Part shown: positions 1 to 6,060 of the stretch, in pieces | Position numbering within the stretch: the stretch's first letter is position 1 | How the letters are laid out: each line of letters starts with the position of its first letter | Source: Patescibacteria group bacterium | GTDB taxonomy: Bacteria > Patescibacteriota > Patescibacteriia > 2-12-FULL-60-25 | Direction: 5' to 3' | Assembly: GCA_018817245.1 (NCBI GenBank) | Contig: JAHIUG010000042.1 | Span: 1 to 14,023, forward strand | DNA: 14,023 nucleotides | Made by a program: the position numbers and the translations under genes | Notes under the pieces: model-generated | What the model was told of the DNA's origin: nothing | Databases searched by the model: none | The model's input: the letters and a program-made list of their open reading frames with translations, nothing else

Positions 1-117
1 AGAGTTCGAATCAAATATCCAAAAACCCACCAAAAAGCTCCTATCGGCAATTATTGGTGGGTTTTTTATTTTGTTGTTTTCGGATTTTAAATGGTGCATC
101 CATGAGTTGAATACACA
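1..117. repeat. Left copy of 117-bp terminal direct repeat with hairpin
   Basis: This copy matches 13907-14023 over all 117 bases with two differences (A at 15 and 21 here, G at 13921 and 13927 there). It contains a perfect 13-bp stem (21-33 with 54-66) around a 20-base loop, followed on the plus strand by a T-rich stretch, so plus-strand transcripts could end here. The loop carries CTCCTATCGGCAA, the exact complement of a motif at 13013-13025. Because the two copies differ, they look like dispersed genomic repeats at which an assembly stopped, rather than an exact circular overlap. Confidence 0.9.
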
Positions 118-119
118 TC

Positions 120-143
120 GTCCGTAGTCCGTAGTCGGACGTC
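120..143. repeat. 7-bp degenerate tandem array (unit GTCCGTA)
   Basis: Two exact GTCCGTA units (120-126, 127-133) are followed by GTCGGAC and a partial GTC. It belongs to the class of short-period arrays found in most gaps of this window. It lies just inside the left terminal repeat and has no gene of its own. Confidence 0.75.
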
Positions 144-170
144 ATTTCTTTCTCCCATATGCCCAAAAAG

Positions 171-217
171 ATTAGATCACAACAGTCGAGTTCCGCAGCG
201 ATAAAATGTAGATGCTG
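171..217. repeat. 47-bp direct repeat, copy 1
   Basis: This sequence is identical over 47 bp to 290-336, offset by 119 bp. It is preceded by GCCCAAAAAGA (161-171), a phrase that recurs at 234-244. Within the copy, AGCGATAA (197-204) can pair with TTATCGCT (225-232), so this copy folds with a different partner than copy 2 does. The function is unknown. Confidence 0.9.
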
Positions 218-240
218 CCCTTTATTATCGCTCGCCCAAA

Positions 241-345
241 AAGAAAAGACAGTATCTGCATTTTATTAGCGAGGACTGTCTGAGCACTTATTAGATCACA
301 ACAGTCGAGTTCCGCAGCGATAAAATGTAGATGCTGTCTTTTCTT
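241..345. other. Long inverted repeat downstream of hisS: terminator or structured RNA
   Basis: Arms 241-266 and 320-345 pair over 26 positions. The two deviations are U-G and G-U in a plus-strand RNA but A-C mismatches in a minus-strand RNA, so the fold favours a plus transcript. On the minus strand, however, the stem is followed by a T-rich run, and the position just beyond the hisS stop suits a terminator. An inner GACTGT/ACAGTC stem (274-279 with 301-306) can also form in the loop. The right arm overlaps copy 2 of the 47-bp repeat. The stem is clear; which strand uses it is not. Confidence 0.65.
290..336. repeat. 47-bp direct repeat, copy 2
   Basis: Exact second copy of 171-217. Its right end (320-336) forms part of the 3' arm of the long inverted repeat. 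With only two copies, 72 bp apart, this is not a CRISPR array. Confidence 0.9.
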
Positions 346-356
346 ACCCCACTCCT

Positions 357-1703
357 CTATTTCCCTAATTTTTTATGAACCTCCTGAATAACTTTCTGAA
401 CATCGATTATTTCTTGTGTTCCGGATTCCATGTCTCGAATAATTGCTGTGCCATCCAAAACCTCTTTTTGTCCAATCACAATCGCGAACTTTGCTTCTTG
501 TCGATTCGCCACTTCCATTTGCGCTCGAATCGAATCCTTGGCAAAAGCCTCTCCGGACACAATGCCCGCTTTTCGCAATTCTTCAAAAACCGCCAAAGCT
601 TTTTTCCTACCCTGTTCTCCCAACTGTGCTACGAAAATATCAACCTGTTTTTTCTCGGGTTTAATATCAGACTCCCTCAGCTGAGCAACAATCCTGTCTA
701 ATCCCAAACTAAAACCTGTCCCCGGTGTTTCTCTTCCGCCTAAAACTTCTGACAAGCCGTCATAACGGCCACCTCCACCCAAAGCAAGCTGTGCATGCCC
801 CTGTTCATCCTCATGTTCAACATAAGCTTCAAACACAGTATCCGCGTAATAATCCAAACCGCGAACCAAATACGGATCAAGCTGATAAGGCACATTTGTC
901 TCATCTAAATATTCCAAAACACGCATGAAGTGCGACTTGGAACGTTCATCAAGCCAGTCAACAATCTGCGGAGCTTCAGCTTTAATTTCAACAATGGCAG
1001 GATCTTTTGAATCCAAAATACGCATTGGACTTCTAAGTAATCGCTTTTTGTCCTCCTCTGATAATTTAGAACGATGTCCGCGAAGATATGAAACCAAAGC
1101 GTTTTTATAGTTGGTGCGTGTCTCAGTTGTGCCTATGGAATTAATACGAATCGTCGGCTTCAAACCAAGCTCTTTCAAAATCAGGTATGAAATAAGCGCA
1201 AGCTGCGCGTCTGTTACAGCATCCTCCTCACCAATAACCTCACAGCCGAATTGATAGAATTGTCTATATCGGCCATGTTGCGGTCTGTCGTGGCGAAACA
1301 TTGGGCCCATGTACCAAAGCTTTACCGGCTGCGGCAAACTCACCATCCCGTTCGAGATATATGAGCGCATCACAGAGGCAGTCCCCTCCGGACGCAATGA
1401 CAACTTCGAGCCACCCTCTGTTTCAAACGAATACATTTCCTTTTCAACTATGTCCGTATACTTTCCAACTCCGCGCACAAATAATCCTGTCTCCTCTACC
1501 ATGGGAGTGTCAATGCGCTCAAAGCCGTAAGCGCTCGCTATCTCAATACACTTAGCGCGAACCATATTCCACAACGGCTGCTCAGACGGCAAAATATCTC
1601 TCATCCCGCGTACAGGAGAGATTGGATGCACTGTTCTCTTAGGAGATGCATCTGCGTCCTTTTTAACAGGAGCTTTTCGAGTATCTTTTCTCATTGGACT
1701 CAT
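357..1703 (-). CDS. hisS: Histidine--tRNA ligase (HisRS)
   Basis: Class II aminoacyl-tRNA synthetase that charges tRNA-His with histidine in the cytoplasm. The catalytic core starts near residue 30 (PVRGMRDI). Motif 2 lies around residues 135-155 (FRHDRPQHGRYRQFYQFGCE), the histidine-binding signature at 279-292 (LVRGLDYYADTVFE), a glycine-rich GGGGRYDGL at 309-317, and motif 3 at 328-338 (GTGFSLGLDRI). An anticodon-binding domain fills the C-terminus from about 355. At 448 residues it is slightly longer than typical HisRS, because of a basic extension of about 29 residues ahead of the core. That extension holds a second in-frame Met at residue 4, and no clear ribosome binding site decides between the two starts. 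The stop is TAG. A long hairpin follows downstream. Confidence 0.97.
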   Translation of the reverse strand: MSPMRKDTRKAPVKKDADASPKRTVHPISPVRGMRDILPSEQPLWNMVRAKCIEIASAYGFERIDTPMVEETGLFVRGVGKYTDIVEKEMYSFETEGGSKLSLRPEGTASVMRSYISNGMVSLPQPVKLWYMGPMFRHDRPQHGRYRQFYQFGCEVIGEEDAVTDAQLALISYLILKELGLKPTIRINSIGTTETRTNYKNALVSYLRGHRSKLSEEDKKRLLRSPMRILDSKDPAIVEIKAEAPQIVDWLDERSKSHFMRVLEYLDETNVPYQLDPYLVRGLDYYADTVFEAYVEHEDEQGHAQLALGGGGRYDGLSEVLGGRETPGTGFSLGLDRIVAQLRESDIKPEKKQVDIFVAQLGEQGRKKALAVFEELRKAGIVSGEAFAKDSIRAQMEVANRQEAKFAIVIGQKEVLDGTAIIRDMESGTQEIIDVQKVIQEVHKKLGK

Positions 1704-1747
1704 AAGGGATTTGAAAAATTACGAATGTTGTACGAATATACGAATTA

Positions 1748-1804
1748 ATTTCCAATTTCCAACTTTCAATATCCAATTTCCAAACGTTTTAGAATTGAGA
1801 ATTG
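1748..1804. repeat. 7-bp arrays between hisS and lepB (ATTTCCA, then AGAATTG)
   Basis: Five consecutive 7-mers run from 1748 to 1782: ATTTCCA twice, ACTTTCA, ATATCCA, ATTTCCA. They are followed by two exact AGAATTG units at 1791-1804. The second group reads roughly as the reverse complement of the first (TCCAATT against AATTGGA), so the gap holds two facing arrays. No protein is apparent here. Confidence 0.75.
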
Positions 1805-1828
1805 GATTTGTTCTCTTGATCTTGCACC

Positions 1829-2437
1829 TTATTGTTCTTGTATTTCGTAAGAAGGTGTCTCAAAAATTCTCCATCTATCCAATGGCCAACCTCTTACCCA
1901 AACACGACCGACAACCTCGTCGCGCTTAACAGGCCCGAAGTAACGAGAATCCAAACTGGCTGCCCGATTATCACCAAGCACAAAATATTCATCTGATTTT
2001 AAAGTTACTGATCGCGTTGTGGCTGTGAATGTCTGATCTATATATTCCTCTTCTGGCAACACAAAGCCATTGGGAGATTCATCGTTGTAAACCTTGATTA
2101 ATCCTTCGGCGATCTCTATTGTCTCACTCGGTAATCCGATTACGCGTTTTATAAAAAACTGCTTTGGATCGTTTGGGTAACGAAACACTAAAATGTCACC
2201 TCGAATAGGCTCGCGAAAACGATAAGAGATTTCATCAATTATCAAATATTCATGATCAAAAAAATTCGGCTCCATGGAAGCCCCCTTCACATAAAAGGGT
2301 TGAATAAGAAAATAACGTACCGGAATAATGATTGCCATCGAAATTGCGGCAATCTGAATGAGTTCAAAAAAGAATAAAAGGGTCGCGTTGGTTTGTTTTG
2401 TGGACGATGTATCGTCGCGTTTAAAAAATAATCTCAT
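1829..2437 (-). CDS. lepB: Signal peptidase I
   Basis: Membrane-anchored serine protease that removes signal peptides from exported proteins. One N-terminal membrane segment lies at about residues 19-45. The catalytic serine sits in SMEP (Ser54), the general-base lysine in FIKRVIGLP (Lys97), and the conserved GDNRAASLDSRYFGPV box is at 155-170. The 202-residue length suits a compact Gram-positive-type enzyme. A plausible promoter (TTGATA, 17 bp, TAAACT) overlaps the end of the upstream nucleotidyltransferase gene and would give a leader of only a few bases, fitting the lack of a ribosome binding site. The stop lies beyond the 7-bp arrays that separate it from hisS. Confidence 0.96.
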   Translation of the reverse strand: MRLFFKRDDTSSTKQTNATLLFFFELIQIAAISMAIIIPVRYFLIQPFYVKGASMEPNFFDHEYLIIDEISYRFREPIRGDILVFRYPNDPKQFFIKRVIGLPSETIEIAEGLIKVYNDESPNGFVLPEEEYIDQTFTATTRSVTLKSDEYFVLGDNRAASLDSRYFGPVKRDEVVGRVWVRGWPLDRWRIFETPSYEIQEQ

Positions 2438-2451
2438 ATTACGTAAAGCCT

Positions 2452-2480
2452 AGTTTAGCGCAGTTTTGACAAAATATCAA
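2452..2480 (-). promoter_or_regulatory. Probable lepB promoter
   Basis: Read on minus, TTGATA (2475-2480) is followed by a 17-bp spacer and TAAACT (2452-2457), about 15 bp before the lepB ATG. Five of six -35 bases and four of six -10 bases match the sigma-70 consensus. Transcription would start within about 10 bases of the ATG. Confidence 0.5.
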
Positions 2481-3238
2481 GTCCCCCAATCCCACTCATT
2501 TATTGCCCTCTCCCACCTTTCCATCGTACCGCAATCATACCACTGACCCTGTAGTGGACAACCACCCAAACGCCCCTCACCAGCCAAGCGCGGGAATAAA
2601 TCTTTTTCAAACATCAAAAAACGTCCGAGGTCCGGCGTCCGAGGTCCGGCGTCTTTTGGAAAGAGTTCAGAAAAGATGCTGGGTTCAATGATGTACAAGC
2701 CGGATGAAATTAGATTTGTGGGCGGATTTGCCGGTTTTTCGTGGAAGCGTGAAATGAGATGTTGATTCATTTCCGCGACTCCGTATTCAGATGGGTTTGA
2801 AACGCTTACGAGCGCGATGGTCGCCTCATGTTTAGGATTGGCTATCCGACAATTTTGGTGAAACTGCGTGAAGCCATGCAAATCCAAATTCTTCAACTCA
2901 TCACCATTCGAAACAAAAACCGGATCAGCTCCTAATTCCAGCTCATGCACAATAGCTCCCATTGTTCCCATCGGTTCTTTTTCTTCGAATATATGAAGTC
3001 CGCCATTCGCATTTCGCATTTCGCTCTTCGCATCCTCCGCCCAGTTTTCGAAAGCGCTCTTCCATTTTGGATTGTGAATCACAGTTACCCTTTCTACTCC
3101 GTGTTTAATAAACAAACGAATGAGCCATGTTGCGACCGGCACTCCCTGCACTGGAATAAGTGGCTTGGGTATTTCATATGTCACCGGGCGCAAACGTGTG
3201 CCCTCTCCCCCCGCTTGGATTATGGCATGTTTAATCAT
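2477..3238 (-). CDS. Sugar-nucleotide nucleotidyltransferase (GlmU/RmlA/GMPP-like)
   Basis: Transfers a nucleotidyl group from an NTP to a sugar 1-phosphate, giving an NDP-sugar for envelope glycans. The nucleotide-binding signature AGGEGTRLRP is at residues 9-18, followed by IPKPLIPV (23-30). The metal-binding aspartate is in VSNGDELKNLD (Asp113), with EKP at 167-169 and the closing W-x-D-x-G-T element at 233-238. At 253 residues it is a single catalytic domain without the beta-helix acyltransferase of GlmU. The sugar cannot be told from sequence. The gene starts directly after the terminator of the upstream three-gene unit, so it must have its own promoter. It is odd in containing two 7-bp degenerate arrays inside the reading frame (2622-2653 and 3010-3037). 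Confidence 0.9.
   Translation of the reverse strand: MIKHAIIQAGGEGTRLRPVTYEIPKPLIPVQGVPVATWLIRLFIKHGVERVTVIHNPKWKSAFENWAEDAKSEMRNANGGLHIFEEKEPMGTMGAIVHELELGADPVFVSNGDELKNLDLHGFTQFHQNCRIANPKHEATIALVSVSNPSEYGVAEMNQHLISRFHEKPANPPTNLISSGLYIIEPSIFSELFPKDAGPRTPDLGRFLMFEKDLFPRLAGEGRLGGCPLQGQWYDCGTMERWERAINEWDWGT
2622..2653. repeat. 7-bp array inside the nucleotidyltransferase gene
   Basis: CGTCCGA and GGTCCGG alternate twice, giving an exact 14-bp duplication plus a partial unit. It is translated as residues around 196-205 (KDAGPRTPDLGR). The wording is close to the intergenic array at 120-143. Since 14 is not a multiple of three, the two copies are read in different frames. Confidence 0.85.
3004..3037. 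repeat. Second 7-bp array inside the nucleotidyltransferase gene
   Basis: Successive units are CATTCG, CATTTCG, CATTTCG, CTCTTCG and CATCCTC. It encodes a charged stretch of the protein around residues 68-78 (DAKSEMRNANG), a plausible surface loop. It has the same period and style as the intergenic arrays. Confidence 0.75.
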
Positions 3239-3261
3239 TTGAAAAATTTAGCACGTTGTTA

Positions 3262-3296
3262 TAAAAAAATCTCCCCCTTTAGAAAAAGAGGGAGAT
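3262..3296 (-). terminator. Rho-independent terminator of the three-gene unit
   Basis: On the minus strand, ATCTCCCTCTTT pairs with AAAGGGGGAGAT across a four-base loop (arms 3285-3296 and 3269-3280), with one G-U pair. It is followed by seven T (3263-3269 on plus are A). It sits about 20 bp after the stop of the 113-residue gene. Confidence 0.9.
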
Positions 3297-3316
3297 AGAG
3301 AGTTCGTGAGTCGGGC

Positions 3317-3658
3317 TTAGCCCTTCCAAAACCCATCTTCTGGATTGAAGCGCTTGATTACCACTTCGACCAGACGAGGATCTATGACTTTCTTCACTGC
3401 CTTACCCAGAGATTTGGCCAGCCTCTGCCGCACTTCGGGCGTGCGCTCAGGTTTTTCAAACAACATCTCCACAATGATAATCAACGGATCGCCACTCATT
3501 ACCACATTGTTTTCACCGGCATACACTACCGTGATGTCGTGCGGATCAGAAAATCCCAATTCCTTGATCTCAAAACACGCATCTATCAGCCTACCCGGAA
3601 AAGACGACGACCGCTCTTTTCCACCTTGCCCCCATTTCCAAATCTGAATCAACGGCAT
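3317..3658 (-). CDS. Small protein, possibly tautomerase-like fold; last gene of the unit
   Basis: 113 residues, not recognised with certainty. Met is followed directly by Pro and a beta strand (PLIQI), as in 4-oxalocrotonate tautomerase subunits whose Pro1 is catalytic. A second strand (PLIIIVEML, 58-66) is followed by ERTPEVRQRLAKSLGKAVKK (71-90) and a closing strand (VEVVIKRF, 97-104) ending in GFW. This strand, RTxE helix, strand layout resembles tautomerase-superfamily halves, but the resemblance is by eye only, and this could be a non-enzymatic protein. Its ATG overlaps the end of the upstream zinc-ribbon gene by 10 bp, which suggests translational coupling. It is GC-richer than its neighbours. 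A strong terminator follows. Confidence 0.8.
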   Translation of the reverse strand: MPLIQIWKWGQGGKERSSSFPGRLIDACFEIKELGFSDPHDITVVYAGENNVVMSGDPLIIIVEMLFEKPERTPEVRQRLAKSLGKAVKKVIDPRLVEVVIKRFNPEDGFWKG

Positions 3659-3912
3659 TGCACCTTCCTCCGCTCGCTGCGCTCAAGACCGCATCGTTGG
3701 CATCTGAGCAGAAACTGCTGAGTACCATCTTCACTCTCAGTACCGAGCATAGCCTCTTCCGTACCGGCATGGCCGAAATTTTCACAATATTCTTCCGGAA
3801 GAATATTCACGGGCAGGATCTTGTTCCCGCAGGACCGACATCTTCCATCTTCCCTATTCTGAGAATTGGTATGCAACTGACCACAATCGAAACATTTATA
3901 TGCACTAAGCAT
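3649..3912 (-). CDS. Small zinc-ribbon protein, unknown function
   Basis: 87 residues with cysteine pairs at 7/10 (CFDC), 25/28 (CRSC) and 71/74 (CQRC), plus Cys43 and Cys86. The first two pairs form a typical zinc ribbon; the third could bind a second zinc with Cys43 or Cys86. No catalytic motif is visible, so binding to nucleic acid or protein is a guess. The start is well supported by AAAGGAG a few bases ahead of the ATG. It is the middle gene of a three-gene minus-strand unit, 52 bp after the 96-residue gene, and its stop overlaps the start of the next gene by 10 bp. Confidence 0.85.
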   Translation of the reverse strand: MLSAYKCFDCGQLHTNSQNREDGRCRSCGNKILPVNILPEEYCENFGHAGTEEAMLGTESEDGTQQFLLRCQRCGLERSERRKVQCR

Positions 3913-3964
3913 AGTTTTCTCCTTTCTTTTGGATCTGTTACAAAAACTTGAAGCGCGACTATTT

Positions 3965-4255
3965 CTAAGTTTTCTTATTAGGAGAAAACTTGAACTTCCA
4001 CACTACGCCGTCAGGAGTCTTCACACTTTCCAGACTATCAAGTATGACCTCACCTGAATTCACGGCAGCCTGAATATTGAACAAGGCTCTTTGTAAAGTT
4101 CGCCTTTCCCATCTCCAGACTGGCGCTGATCTTCCTGGCTTGTCGCCCTTGATCAGGAGATGTACTTGGTTCTTGTCCAGCTTCTTTTCCTCATCGCCCA
4201 AACCCGAACCAGAAGGCTGACTCTCCGGACTTCTCTGCGTGGTAGGCTCACTCAT
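3965..4255 (-). CDS. Hypothetical 96-residue protein, first gene of the three-gene unit
   Basis: Not recognised. Residues 1-28 are rich in Ser, Pro, Glu and Gly and are probably disordered. The rest looks like a small alpha/beta domain: a strand (VHLLIKG, 31-37), a basic helix (WERRTLQRALFNIQAAVNSG, 49-68), then two short strands (EVILDSLESV, VVWKFKF) that could form a hairpin. It has no membrane segment or cysteine. The start is supported by GGGGTGA ahead of the ATG and by a consensus promoter about 35 bp upstream. It is followed after 52 bp by the zinc-ribbon gene and is presumably co-transcribed with it. Confidence 0.8.
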   Translation of the reverse strand: MSEPTTQRSPESQPSGSGLGDEEKKLDKNQVHLLIKGDKPGRSAPVWRWERRTLQRALFNIQAAVNSGEVILDSLESVKTPDGVVWKFKFSPNKKT

Positions 4256-4289
4256 TTACTCACCCCTTTCGTTGTAATGAACGTGCCCC

Positions 4290-4319
4290 AATATAAGCCC
4301 AAATCAACCAATATGTCAA
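4290..4319 (-). promoter_or_regulatory. Promoter of the three-gene unit
   Basis: On minus, a perfect TTGACA (4314-4319) is followed by an 18-bp spacer and TATATT (4290-4295). This leaves a leader of about 25-30 bases containing a ribosome binding site before the ATG ending at 4255. It is the best sigma-70-type promoter in the window, and it lies back to back with, partly overlapping, the tRNA-Val promoter region. Confidence 0.8.
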
Positions 4320-4321
4320 TC

Positions 4322-4350
4322 TTGCCAAAGTTCGAAATCCAAGCTATTCT
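4322..4350 (+). promoter_or_regulatory. Probable tRNA-Val promoter
   Basis: TTGCCA (4322-4327), a 17-bp spacer and TATTCT (4345-4350) end 12 bp before the first base of the tRNA. This is the right distance for transcription to start a few bases upstream of the mature 5' end. Confidence 0.6.
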
Positions 4351-4362
4351 CGGCCTTATTCA

Positions 4363-4439
<77 letters not shown>

Positions 4440-4441
4440 TC

Positions 4442-4476
4442 AAAAACTCGGCTCAAAACCCGGGTTTTTGTTTTTA
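4442..4476 (+). terminator. Terminator after tRNA-Val
   Basis: AAAAACTCGG (4442-4451) pairs with CCGGGTTTTT (4460-4469), with one G-U pair and an eight-base loop, followed by a T-rich stretch. It begins three bases after the tRNA CCA end. Confidence 0.8.
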
Positions 4477-4607
4477 TTAATCAGTTTTCCTCCGTTCTTA
4501 ATTTTATCCACAATTCTGATCGCTCTATATTCCCCTCAACTAAGCCAAATATCAAAACTGCTACGAAACAATTGACGCGGTCGAATAAATAGTGTAGCGG
4601 TATAGAT

Positions 4608-5117
4608 ATGGGGGAAATTAGATCAAAAATGGCAGATGCGATATTGAATGCAGTAGCTGATGGAGCCGACATTCTTACATATAGCACCTATAAGCCTAGT
4701 GCTTTAATGCAATATGGTCTGGATAATTTGCGCACTTTAGAAATTGATCGAGAACGAAGAAGAATGAGTGCAGCAGTTAATCGGCTTAAGAAGAATAAAT
4801 ATCTTAAAGAGAAAAGAATCGAACAAAATCGTGTATTCCAATTAACTTCTTTAGGCGAACAATATTTAATCAAGACAAACGCGCCTCGTCCTCTGTTATT
4901 AATTGGAGGCTTTAAAACCATTGTGTCATATGACATTCCCGAAAAACACAAAAGCACCAGACAGTCATTTCGACGATATTTAAAAAACTTAGAGTTCAAA
5001 CAACTACACTTAAGTGTCTGGGTCTCAGATCGGGATTGGGGCGAACATCTTGCGGGTGAAATGAAGCGTCGAAAAATCGGTGATTGGGTACATGTTATGC
5101 AAGCTCGAATAAAATGA
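4608..5117 (+). CDS. Winged-helix protein with Cas2-like (PaaX C-terminal) domain
   Basis: 169 residues. Residues about 30-90 look like a winged helix: a helix-rich stretch with VNRLKKNKYLKEKR, then a short strand (RVFQLTSLGEQYL). Residues about 100-169 match the ferredoxin-like fold shared by Cas2 and the PaaX C-terminus, with the strand IVSYDIPEKH carrying Asp109, the position of the Cas2 metal-site aspartate, and SVWVS further on. Such proteins are often labelled PaaX-like regulators or Cas2, but no cas1 or CRISPR array is present, so a role in adaptation is unlikely. Its function (DNA-binding regulator or nuclease) is unknown. The start lacks a clear ribosome binding site; Met8 is an alternative. 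It ends 13 bp before prmC and is probably co-transcribed with it. Confidence 0.85.
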   Translation: MGEIRSKMADAILNAVADGADILTYSTYKPSALMQYGLDNLRTLEIDRERRRMSAAVNRLKKNKYLKEKRIEQNRVFQLTSLGEQYLIKTNAPRPLLLIGGFKTIVSYDIPEKHKSTRQSFRRYLKNLEFKQLHLSVWVSDRDWGEHLAGEMKRRKIGDWVHVMQARIK

Positions 5118-5130
5118 TATCCTCTTTTAT

Positions 5131-6003
5131 ATGACAACCACAAAACAAGCAATTTTAAAAGCCGCAAAGCAGATCCAGCCAAATAAAATTATTTGTGTTG
5201 CAGACAAAGGCCTTGGACGTTTTGAAGCTGAGATATTGCTCGCATACGTTATAAAGAAGGATCGCTCGTATTTGCTCGCGCATCCAGACTACGAGCTACC
5301 AGCTATAAGCTACAAGCGTTTTTCCCGATTTGTTGAGCGACGAAAAAAACACGAACCCATGGCGTATATAAAAAACGAGCGCGATTTTTACGGCCGCAAA
5401 TTCTTTGTAGATAAGCGAGTTTTGATTCCAAGACCTGAGAGCGAGATGCTTGTTGAGCTTGCGATAAATGAAAAGCCTGATTTAGTTTGGGATGTTGGTA
5501 CAGGATCCGGTGCCATTTCTATTTCCATTGCTAAAGAGATTAAGCCGCTCACCGTTCTTGCAACTGACACATCATCCCCTGCTCTGACAATTGCTCGTAA
5601 GAATGCAAAGCGACTAAAGGCCCCAAACGTAACCTTTTTAAAATCTGATTTGCTGGATCGAGGAGCGCGATCTTTTATCGACCGCCGCAAACCAAAGAGA
5701 CTTGTGATAGTCGCCAATCTTCCATATCTTCCAAACAAAGACAAGCAGCACTTAGATCAGGACGTTGTAAAATACGAACCTGTGAGCGCGCTGTTCGGCG
5801 GACCATCCGGGCTGGAAGTTATTAAGAAGTTCTTAAAACAAATCTCTGAGTCCGAACTAAAGTTCGCTCGCATATTTTTAGAAATTGATCCGCGTCAAAC
5901 AAAAAAACTCCGCACACTCGCGAAGTCCCTTTTCCCAAAAGCCAAATTCAAAATCTACAAAGATCTATCTAAAAGGGACCGAATATTTGAAATAAAAGAC
6001 TAA
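5131..6003 (+). CDS. prmC: Release-factor glutamine N5-methyltransferase
   Basis: SAM-dependent methyltransferase that modifies the GGQ glutamine of peptide chain release factors. The N-terminal helical substrate domain spans about residues 1-75. Residues 97-104 (VLIPRPES) are the conserved linker, SAM motif I is VWDVGTGSGAISISIA, and the active-site box reads ANLPYLP, where most family members have NPPY. The 290-residue length is typical. It follows the Cas2-like gene by 13 bp on the same strand and converges with murA, with only a 54-bp gap. An internal 7-bp array (5288-5318) encodes part of the N-terminal domain (DYELPAISYK). HemK-type sequences in this group are often divergent, but identity is not in doubt. 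Confidence 0.95.
   Translation: MTTTKQAILKAAKQIQPNKIICVADKGLGRFEAEILLAYVIKKDRSYLLAHPDYELPAISYKRFSRFVERRKKHEPMAYIKNERDFYGRKFFVDKRVLIPRPESEMLVELAINEKPDLVWDVGTGSGAISISIAKEIKPLTVLATDTSSPALTIARKNAKRLKAPNVTFLKSDLLDRGARSFIDRRKPKRLVIVANLPYLPNKDKQHLDQDVVKYEPVSALFGGPSGLEVIKKFLKQISESELKFARIFLEIDPRQTKKLRTLAKSLFPKAKFKIYKDLSKRDRIFEIKD
5288..5318. repeat. 7-bp array inside prmC
   Basis: Units are ACTACGA, GCTACCA, GCTATAA, GCTACAA and a partial GCG. The array is in the coding sequence of the N-terminal domain and keeps the frame open. It is the third such array within a gene in this window. Confidence 0.8.
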
Positions 6004-6020
6004 AGGACTAAAGGACAACT

Positions 6021-6060
6021 GTTCATAAGTTCCTCAGTTCTTAAGTTCTTCAGTTATTTA
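6021..6060. repeat. 8-bp array between prmC and murA, running into the murA stop
   Basis: Five units of eight bases, each starting GTT: GTTCATAA, GTTCCTCA, GTTCTTAA, GTTCTTCA, GTTATTTA. The last unit contains the murA stop codon. Just before it, AAAGGAC occurs twice at the prmC end. No conventional terminator hairpin is seen between these convergent genes. Confidence 0.85.

Noticed and set aside
171..336. CRISPR array from the 47-bp repeats
   Set aside because: Only two copies, 72 bp between them, the intervening sequence itself pairs with the repeat, and no cas genes other than a Cas2-like fold protein several kb away.
4504..4512. Replication origin at a perfect DnaA box (TTATCCACA)
   Set aside because: A single box with no further boxes, AT-rich unwinding element or dnaA/dnaN nearby; one 9-mer can occur by chance.
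4608..5117. CRISPR adaptation protein Cas2
   Set aside because: The extra winged helix and the absence of cas1 and repeats fit a PaaX/Cas2-fold stand-alone protein better.
4481..5182. Minus-strand open frames of 68 and 164 residues opposite the Cas2-like gene
   Set aside because: They are antisense to a gene with clear domain structure, and they overlap each other's context without start signals.
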